A DNA stretch of 64,000 nt from Cardinalis cardinalis (Eukaryota > Chordata > Aves > Passeriformes > Cardinalidae), in assembly GCA_014549065.1 (NCBI GenBank), contig JACDOX010000023.1:6222115-6286114 (forward strand), read 5' to 3'. Both the position numbers and the translations under genes were made by a program. Shown here piece by piece: positions 55,913-64,000 of this stretch (position 1 is its first letter; every line of letters starts with the position of its first letter). The notes beneath the pieces are model-generated. The model was not told the origin of the DNA. It was given only the letters and a program-made list of their open reading frames with translations, and did no database searches.

Positions 55913-56052
55913 GGAACTCGTCTGAAACAGATTGAGCGCGTTTTTTCCGAAGAGGGACTGCGCGCACAGCCTCCCGCACTCCCAGCTCATATGCCGCGGC
56001 TTTTCCAGCAGAAAACGCTTCAGANCTGCTGATAGGATGCAAGATTCTCCCT
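55913..56052. promoter_or_regulatory. CpG-rich patch, possible alternative promoter or 5' exon
   Basis: About 110 bases within this AT-rich region contain many CpGs, including two GCGCG clusters and CCGCGG. On the plus strand it is bordered by ctttcag and a CCCT|GTAAGA donor-like site. On the minus strand an 86-codon frame crosses it. ESRRG is known for multiple alternative first exons, so a small promoter is possible. No TATA box or initiator can be assigned, and the orientation is unclear. Confidence 0.25.
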
Positions 56053-58819
56053 GTAAGAACTACCTTCCAGCAATGACAGATCTCCTCTGGGAACAAATAG
56101 AAATTCCTAAGTAACTTGGTAAGGGTTTGACTGAGAAACAACATTTTTCCCCTTATATAACTGATAATAACTTCTGCAACATTTCTCTGGTGTTATTATT
56201 ATCAAAATGTAAGAGTAAAATATATACTGTTTTAATAATTTGCTCCAGTGTTTTAAGAATCTCACAATAAAATAGCACAGGTAATACTCCAACCAGTGTT
56301 GCAGCTGACGACATGATTCTTAACTTGGCTTTTTAACATTTCCCCAGTGCTCTCTAATCTCTTTTTGGAAAGAAAATTTTGGTTTTTATGAAAAATAAGT
56401 GACTGGCAGCATTAGGAATGCAATATATGCACAGAAAAGAAGTGCATTCAACTCAAGGTTTCCCAAACTAATCCTTAAAACAACTCAATGCCTTTCTGGA
56501 GACAATCTGTCACTAAAGCAATTCAACTCCTCTGCCATTTAACCTTTCTCCCTCTGCCCTGCTCTCCCAGATCTACCTTCATTCAGGGACTGCCAACAAG
56601 TATAAACAAGAACAAGGAAGACAACCTCTCTTTATGTTAATAGAACCTGAAGTTGTTATAAACTTAAATTTAATTTAGCCAGATGTGTTATTTTTAGCAG
56701 GAGCTAGTAGTATCAATATAGGATTTTTGTCATTATTCCAATACTCTGAAGAAGTATGATAGTAAATCATCCTTTTGCTGAAAGAACCACTCCACCAAGA
56801 CAACACATATGTAATCCTTACACATGATTATACTCTCCAATGAGATATCTACAATATTCTCTTCAACAAAGTTCTGAGAATTCAGGCATCAAGACAGGCT
56901 TCTCACCCCCTTTGTTCCCTCAGCAAAATATTAACTTCACCTCCCCAAATACCAACATGGAAAAATGCATATAACAACATGACTCACTCACAAGCAGGAT
57001 AACAGCAGCATTTATGGAATGCAATCAAATAGGAACATAAATGCTAAGAATTGCTACATAATTAATAATGCTGTAATTAGGCATATTAATTCTACAAGGC
57101 CTCAATATTAAAAGATGCAAGCTCTGTACAACTCTGAATTACTTGTGAGCTGTCAGTAAAGATGGAAAATTATGAACTTACAGGCAAATACATAATTCCA
57201 TATCATGTAATCTTTTACCTGCTGAAACATTCCTGGTTTAGATACTTTTTAAAAAAATCACTCTCCAAGGTCATGAAACACAAGAAAGAATTCTGAACAT
57301 AGGTCAGAACGACTTTAGGTCTTCAAACAGATGAAAACTCCAAGCAAAAAAAACCCAGCAAAACTGGGGGGAAAAAAAGCCAACACAAGACAATTAATTA
57401 TAGTACTTGTTAAATTTTACTCTTTTCTAAACTGGAAAAGTCTAAATATTTGTTTCACAAGATGCAATGAACCTGGCCAGCTGGAAAGAGTTTATTATCC
57501 TTTAACTCCTTCCTTCAAGTACTTTGCCAGGAAATGTACTGCCTATATCAAGTGACTTGGGCGTGAAAGCTTTGCAGGATATAGTCCCAAAAGTTATTGT
57601 TTCATTAAGAAGCAGCTTCTTCACCCTCTGATAAAAAAAACCCCACATCCTAAACTTGAAATATGTGTCCTCGAGATATAGATCAGGAAAAAAAAGCTTA
57701 TTTGCAGTGGTTAACAGAACTATATTTTTAAAAGACTTGGAGCACCAGGAACCCTAGGTCAATGAAAGATACCCTGTTCTCAACCAGTACATACAAATCA
57801 GCTAATTTTGCTCTAAACTGAAAGCAGTGCTTTCTTTGAGCACGCACTGTGACATTCAAACTGTGCCAAGAGAAAGTACAGGGAGAAGACACTACTTTCC
57901 CCTCACTTAAACCTTTTAAACAGAACAAAATTCAGTCAGAGTGGTTATCAGGACTTTGAATCCAGCATCCTGCCAGATCACTGACAATCCAGCTGGCAGT
58001 GCAGGCACTGTGGAAGCAAATGAATTTGACTCCATGCTGTAAAGACACAATTGATTTCAAGATTCAGCTCACCTGGTCACAGAATCTGGCCAGCCTTTTA
58101 GAAAAACTGCTTTGTTCAAACCAAAACAGAACAACACACAACCACCCACAGAATGAAGGGCAAATCTTGCAGACCTCACACAGGGCAGAAAGCTCCAGGA
58201 TGGGAGGCAACCTCAGAGAATGCTGGGTACTCCTTATTTAACCAAAATTCCTACAAACATCTATTTATTCTNATAATATCTAACTGAGGCAGTGTGTTCA
58301 TTTGGTAATTCTTTCACAGCCAGCTGGTGGGCAAGGCATTTTGATGCTTCAGCCTAAATCTCCATGAGATACACAGAATTTCTTTTTTGGCTTTCAAATT
58401 TAAAATTTAACTTTTCTTTTAAAGCCATGTTCTTGCAGTTCTGAAGTAGCCACTAATCCTTTTATACACCATAAAGTATTTCCATAATTTTTTCCCCTCT
58501 GCAACTGTCTCCTGATTCACCACAGCACATATACTGTACTAAAATTATTTAACAGTAGAATAACTCTACAGGAAGAGTAAGAACTCAAAGACCTGGAAAG
58601 TTAAGAATCATAGTTGACGTTGCTTTCAAAGGCTAAATTAATCTTCATTTAATAGGGGGGAAGGAAATCACATTTTAGATATAAGATGGATATGCAAACT
58701 GACTCAGATACTTTAAAACCATCTCCAGGATGTCCACTTTTGCAAACAACACCTCTTCAATCTGAAGAAGATACAAGACATTGGATCTTTTAATTTGGAA
58801 GATGAGAAAGTGGATTATT

Positions 58820-58910
58820 GGCTAGTTACACGTGCCAGTAGGGTGATCCATTACCATGGACGCTCGACTGCGAGTATGCCATGTCTCCTTAACAGTAGTT
58901 AGAGCCTTAT
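58820..58910. promoter_or_regulatory. CpG-dense short motif cluster
   Basis: Within about 60 bases there are an E-box CACGTG-like tacacgtgcc, a half X-box-like ttaccatgga, and acgctcgactgcgag with CpGs that normally decay in such DNA. The plus-strand ATG inside accATGG opens only 20 codons. A small regulatory site is more likely than a gene. Confidence 0.2.
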
Positions 58911-60230
58911 TGGCTTAAAAAAAAATGCAAAAAGGGTTTTGCATGTGAATTGAACTTAATAGGTTTGACATGGACTAACCTTAAAGAATCCAATCCACTC
59001 AAATCCCTTTGAAGGCTGCAGCTGAATTTCATGCAAATCTTAGAGAAGTAGCCAGGCTGCTGGGATTTCAAGATGCCGTGTCCCTTTCTTCTGCAGATCT
59101 AAATCCAGGCAAAACAATGACACAAAACCCTCCCACAATTTCAAGGATTCCTCATAAGATGATCCTGGTTTTGTTCTTTGGCCCAGGGAAGTGTGACATT
59201 TAAAATTTGAAAGCAAGAAGAATCTGACATCAGGAAACACACTGAAGTAGGAAGCCAAATCTTTTTTTTTCAAACACAGCACTGGACTAATGTTTCACAC
59301 ATTAAAAAAAAAATCTGACACGGCATGACTATCATTAAAATGCTCAGACCAGAAGGATGGAGATGAACTTTTGTGCTCAATGCACTAATGATTTTTCTTT
59401 TATAAAGATAATTCAATTTAAGAAATAAATAATCCACTATAGTCTAAATCTTCTGGTGGTCATTTTGAAATTCAAGCAAGCAACTTCCTATTTATTTTTT
59501 AAGGCCACTCTAACTATAAAATTATGCTTTCTTACATAATTCCTTACATTTCTTTTAATTTCCATTAAAAATATTTAAAAATATTTAAGTGTTCTATGTA
59601 TATTTATGTAGGCAGAAAAGCAGATATATATTTGTCTTAGTAACAATATACACTGATAGCTGGAAAATTATTTGTTTGATGACTGGATTTAATCTTCAGC
59701 TGATAAACATGAGAAAATAAGAAAAAGGAAAAGCATTTGTCAACTGCTTTTCCTCTTAGAATAAAGTACAGATGACTACAAATGTAACTATAACCAAATC
59801 AAAACCACAGTGTGTATAAAGCACTGACTATGCAAAGCAGTTATAAATTCTTGGTTAACAAAGGGCACAGAAAGCCCTTAAAGGAAATATTTTATTTCTG
59901 CTAAATTAATGCCTAAAAGCATTACATTTCATCAGTTTCACTTAGGTTTAAAGTCCCCAAAGATTCTTCTCCTGAAACTGGCTATATTTTATGTGCAAAC
60001 CGGGCTGAGAGCTATCTAAATCTAGATAAAACTCATTGGCTTGTAATCTTCACAATGATCTATACATCTAAATCTATATGCAAATCAAATGCTCTCATGC
60101 ATTAACACATTCCAAAGCATCTAGGAGTAAGAGAGCGCTTTCTCCCTCTCACACCTCCCCTCCTTTGCCGTTCTCCCTCTCTCTTTATTTACACTAGCTA
60201 CCTAAATAATTCACGCTGCCTCCCTTTCAG

Positions 60231-60368
60231 GCTGAATGTTGCCGTGCTGGAGCCCGCAATGAGCTATTGCAGGAAGCAGATGGACACACGAATGCAGCAG
60301 GTGGGACAGATGGCAGCCCGCCCTGTCTGACGCTGCCCGCCTCAGCCTGCGCTGCCTCTCCCTTCCAG
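60231..60368 (+). other. Candidate exon on the plus strand (antisense to ESRRG)
   Basis: A C/T-rich tract ending tccctttcag is followed by 138 GC-rich bases and then by CCAG|GTACAT, a usable donor. The block is a multiple of three, and frame 1 is open over all 46 codons. The minus strand is also open across it, as expected for GC-rich sequence, so openness is only weak support. The translation is Ala/Gly/Cys-rich and unfamiliar. It could be a lncRNA exon, a regulatory element or chance. Confidence 0.25.
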
Positions 60369-62394
60369 GTACATTATCATCAGTGCCGCAGAAAGCAGCA
60401 CGCTCAGGGAAAAAACCCTTACATACAATACTGTGGGAACTAGTTAAATAAATGACCAGATGCTTACTTGCTTTCTTAACCAAAAGGTAATTTACTTAAG
60501 AGTGTGTAAGGCACATTTCCTCTCTCTCCCCTTAAAGGAGAAAAGTCCATCTCTGTTCTCCAGCAAGCCTCTGAGTGCACTATATAAAACAAAACAGCCC
60601 TGAAATCTTAACAAGATCCTAAACTCATGACTTCACAACAATTTGGAGTTTCCTTCTGTTTCCAAATACCTCTACTGTTTCACAGGTAACTGGTCTCATT
60701 TTTTTATATATAAATCTATGTATTTTCTAGTACATAGCCACAGTTTCAAAATGAAGTCTTAAATACCTAGTATATCTACAGTGAAAAGCCTCAGTTTCCA
60801 TCACGTCTCTTGACTGAATGACTTCTACTTATCTTAAGAAATACATAGAACTACTAAGTTTATTACAAAATATTTGACACTCCTAGAGAAGATGCAAAAA
60901 AAAGCTGAGGCAGTAGGTCTGTCTTTGACTGCAAAAATTAACAATTTCACTTGATGCTTTCCTCAGTGGAACAGTGGGCAAAACATACTGAAGACGCCCA
61001 AGATTATAATACATGTTTTGAACAAGAATATAAATTAAAAATAAAGAAATCTGGTGACACATCTGGCAGAGTTTGACTGGCACCAGTATCATTGTACCAC
61101 AGAAGTTGCCCTTTTTATACAAAATGTACTGCTGTCCAAATAAGCAGAAGCAATTAACTTCATTTTCTTTTTCAAGTCAGCAGGCAATTGATTCAGCGTA
61201 TGAAAAGGACCATTTAAAAAAATCATATTGCAAAAAAAGCATTAAATGTAAGTAGTCAGTCAGATGCTCTGTGCAATCCTGTACTATCCAGATTTGTTTC
61301 TCCAACCTCTTTACCCACCCCTTGTGCTATGTCAACACCAGCAGCCTGTGCTGTTCCCTGGTCTGTCTTTCTTCCACAGTGCTTTTCCCTCTACCTCCTC
61401 CTCATTAACTTCACCTTCCCTGAGCTGACATAGATGAAACCACCCATCTCCCTCAAACACCCAGGAGATTTCTGCTGATCTACAATAAAACAGTCCTTAC
61501 TTCCTTGTTAGCCTTTCTTGGGATGCTTAAATTGAAGATACAACATAATACACAGAGATTTTATGCAACTACATATGCACACATACAGAGTATGGTTGTA
61601 CTTGCCACATTACAAAAGTATGTCGTGCCCTTTCTGCAGCTTTCATGAATTTCTTTTATTTGTAGTCAGCAAAGTCCTTGAATAGGAATTACCTACGTAT
61701 TTACACACTGTACACCAAACACAGTAGCATGACAGGGGCCTCTACACTTCCTTAATATAGATATTAAGTATCAGCCAGGTGCATTGTATGGAACTGATTG
61801 GCAATTACACTCAACTACTGAGTCAAAAAATCATTTTGGTGGGGTTTTTTTGGTTTGGTTTTTTTTCTTTTAATCAGAATATGCAATTCCACGATGTTGA
61901 AGGCAAAAGAAAAAGTTTAAGTTCAGACATGTCCTGTGTGATATTCTGCTTCNTCTGAGCATACTGGTATAACTGGAAAGAGAAACTGACTGTAAATAAA
62001 CCTGCATGGGTAAATGAGAACTGGTCCAAACTGGCAAAGGAAACCTGAAACAAACAAGAACTTATCTCTTCAGGGATTTAAACACACTCATTAGGGACTC
62101 AAATAATAATAAACATAATAATACAGTATCTAGTTTCATCTGGTCCAGGGAGAAGACCTAGCAGCACTATCGAAAAGTCTATTCTTGTTTATTTCTGACC
62201 TGGCAGAAGCCAGGAATGACAGAAAACCTCAAGGGACAGACTGCTTTCANGGGATACCCAGACTGATTCTAAGGCCAAAGAGGTTAAGCACTTAGGATAA
62301 ATTTTGGATAAGCAGCACAACTTCTGTATGCTTACACAGAAAGTCCTAACTGAAAATACTGAACTTCAAGGTTTTATATTACCACCTCTAAGGG

Positions 62395-62460
62395 AAAAAA
62401 AAAAAAAAAAAAAAAAGGAAAAAAAAGAGAGAGCAGAAAAAAAATAAGAAAGTCAAAAAA
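62395..62460. repeat. Poly-A and A/G-rich tract
   Basis: Twenty-two A bases are followed by A-rich sequence with GAGAGAG. It is simple sequence with no gene content. Confidence 0.93.
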
Positions 62461-63416
62461 CCCAGGGATCATACATGCAAACTTATAAACCTATGCAACA
62501 GGTTTTTGGACCAGCAAATTCTGGAAATGGTGAACTATGTACTACCAGCTACAGAAAAGCATTTTGAGCTATAGTAACCAGTTTACAACACCACAGAGAG
62601 CCAGTAAAAGCAGTGCACTTTACAAATGCTATCACACAAGTCATGATTTAACCACAATCATATAAGCTGTTTTCTCTACAACAACAGATGAACAGAACTC
62701 TGAACATGCAGGAACACCCTCCTTAAAAATAAACCTCTGAGCCACCAGCAGGCTGCCACAACAGTAACACACACATTACTAGAGCAGCAATCCCAGAACC
62801 ACACTTGGATTCAAAATGTGTATTATGTTGGTAAGCTTGTTTCACTACTGATAATGAATTAATACATTGGAAAATTAGGATTTCCNAAGCCTTCTATTTT
62901 CATTATCAAAACTCATTGTTGAAATAATCATGTGTATTCTCAACACTGAAGCTGTGTACTTAACTCTATGTGTGAGGGAAATGCAATAAGAAAGAACGAA
63001 ATAATTATTTTTATAAGGTTTTCGGTATATATTCATGGAGTAGGTATTAAAGCAATTGCTTTTAATGATGTATTTAAATCCACTAATTAATAAGGTAAAG
63101 TAACTACTTCAGGTATTTTAGAAAATAGATTCATTCTTGACTATTTTCTGCCCTCAAACAAACCTACTCAATTCTCTTCAGATTTAAGCTCTGAATGCAA
63201 TACTCCTGCTTGGGTAATGCCTGCCATTACCTTGTGATCAACATGCATGAGCAAAGCTCTCATCCTATCCCAATGTTTCCTCTCAAAAATCAGACCTGCC
63301 CCTCTCTAAAGAGGTGTACAGCGATGTCCTGAAGCAAAAAGAGTTGCAGAGGTGTTTGTGAAGACATGATCTAGACCCTACAAAAGCAGCTATGGTTCAT
63401 AAAAGCATTTCGGAAT

Positions 63417-63500
63417 AAAAAAACACAAAGCAAACAAAAAAACCAAAAAACCAACAACAACAACAAAAAAAAACCCCAAAAAACCCAACAAAACCCCACA
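63417..63500. repeat. A/C-rich low-complexity tract (aaaaacc/caacaa units)
   Basis: Irregular repeats of aaaaaacc, caacaacaacaa and aaaacccc fill the interval. Tracts of this type are common in bird assemblies (from memory). Confidence 0.85.
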
Positions 63501-63789
63501 TGAGTAAATAGATCTCTATAACCTGGCAACTTGCAAGCAATTAAGGTGATGAAAGGAGACTGAATGATTAAGAAAACTTCATTCTGTTCTATGAGAAAAG
63601 TAATTGTCAATCTCAATCCCATAAGTACATAATAGGAAAGAAGACATAATTGTACTTAAACTGGACTTGATATAAATACCATGAAGTTCATTTTCAAAAG
63701 GATCAGATTTTCCTCAGAGCTCTGCAAACAGATCTGATGATTTTCCCTAAGGTTGAGNCTGCAAACTAACAAAAATGCTTACCAGTTCA

Positions 63790-63985
63790 GGAAAAATGAG
63801 TTGTGGTTTTTGTGGGTTAGTGTTTTGGTTCTGGAGGGGTTTGGAATTGAGCGTCTGGAGATTTTTTTAAATTTTGTTAGAGGCTTTTTTTTGCTGAGGG
63901 TTTTTTGGATTTGGATTTCCTTTTTTTTTTTTTTTTTTTTTTTTTGTTTGTTTTGCTTTTCTTTTTTTGTCTTCTTATTTTTCAA
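63790..63985. repeat. T/G-rich low-complexity region with poly-T
   Basis: The region is T/G-rich, with 25 consecutive T bases at 63921-63945 and further T-rich flanks. Open frames across it translate only into Phe/Leu or Lys runs and are not genes. Confidence 0.9.
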
Positions 63986-64000
63986 ATGAAACTATGTATA

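Larger units (their letters stand above)
41306..64000 (-). other. ESRRG intron or 5' introns upstream of the A/B exon (partial)
   Basis: The minus-strand transcript must enter the A/B exon through the acceptor at 41306, so the adjacent sequence is intronic. I could not find the long-isoform N-terminal coding exon here, and ESRRG has several non-coding first exons that I cannot recognise without transcript data. So part of this stretch may contain 5' UTR exons. Listed contents include candidate regulatory patches (43.0-43.8, 46.2-46.5, 50.8-51.3 and 58.8 kb), a MIR-like remnant at 52.0 kb, a CpG-rich block at 55.9 kb, an exon-like block at 60.2 kb and simple repeats at 62.4, 63.4 and 63.9 kb. 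Confidence 0.8.

Noticed and set aside
55884..56144. 86-codon minus-strand frame across the CpG-rich block
   Set aside because: It contains an ambiguous base and has no known homology. The CpG content is better explained as regulatory, so it was listed as such instead of as a gene.

Overview
The window is vertebrate nuclear DNA: AT-rich, almost entirely non-coding, and crossed by one gene on the minus strand. Two exons identify that gene as estrogen-related receptor gamma (ESRRG, NR3B3). They encode the N-terminal A/B region plus the first zinc finger (40890-41305) and the second zinc finger (28969-29085). Splicing the two rebuilds a complete nuclear-receptor DNA-binding domain without a frameshift. 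Ancient CR1-like, MIR-like and palindromic amniote repeats, young simple A/C- and T/G-rich tracts, the absence of Alu/L1-type repeats and the divergence of the A/B region from what I remember of the human protein suggest a sauropsid, most likely a bird. The species cannot be named from this sequence.

Layout, in ESRRG transcription order (high to low coordinates): 41306-64000 is the intron, or a set of 5' introns, upstream of the first coding exon. 40890-41305 is the A/B plus zinc finger 1 exon. 29086-40889 is an 11.8-kb phase-1 intron. 28969-29085 is the 117-nt zinc finger 2 exon. 1-28968 is the first part of a large downstream intron. The exons for the hinge and ligand-binding domain were not seen and should lie beyond base 1. 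The long-isoform N-terminal exon was also not seen and should lie upstream of, or hidden in, 41306-64000.

Outside the exons I see decayed ancient repeats, homopolymer and purine tracts, and several patches whose base composition, retained CpGs and clustered TAATTA, TCF/LEF or AGGTCA-like motifs resemble conserved non-coding regulatory elements. Three other patches deserve a check: a short coding-like ORF inside the 11.8-kb intron (39020-39154, minus), an exon-like plus-strand block bounded by good splice signals (60231-60368), and a CpG-rich block (55913-56052). No bacterial-type system, CRISPR array, tRNA, rRNA or intact transposon gene was seen. I found no convincing new biological system. 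The best leads are regulatory or cryptic-exon candidates in a developmental regulator locus.
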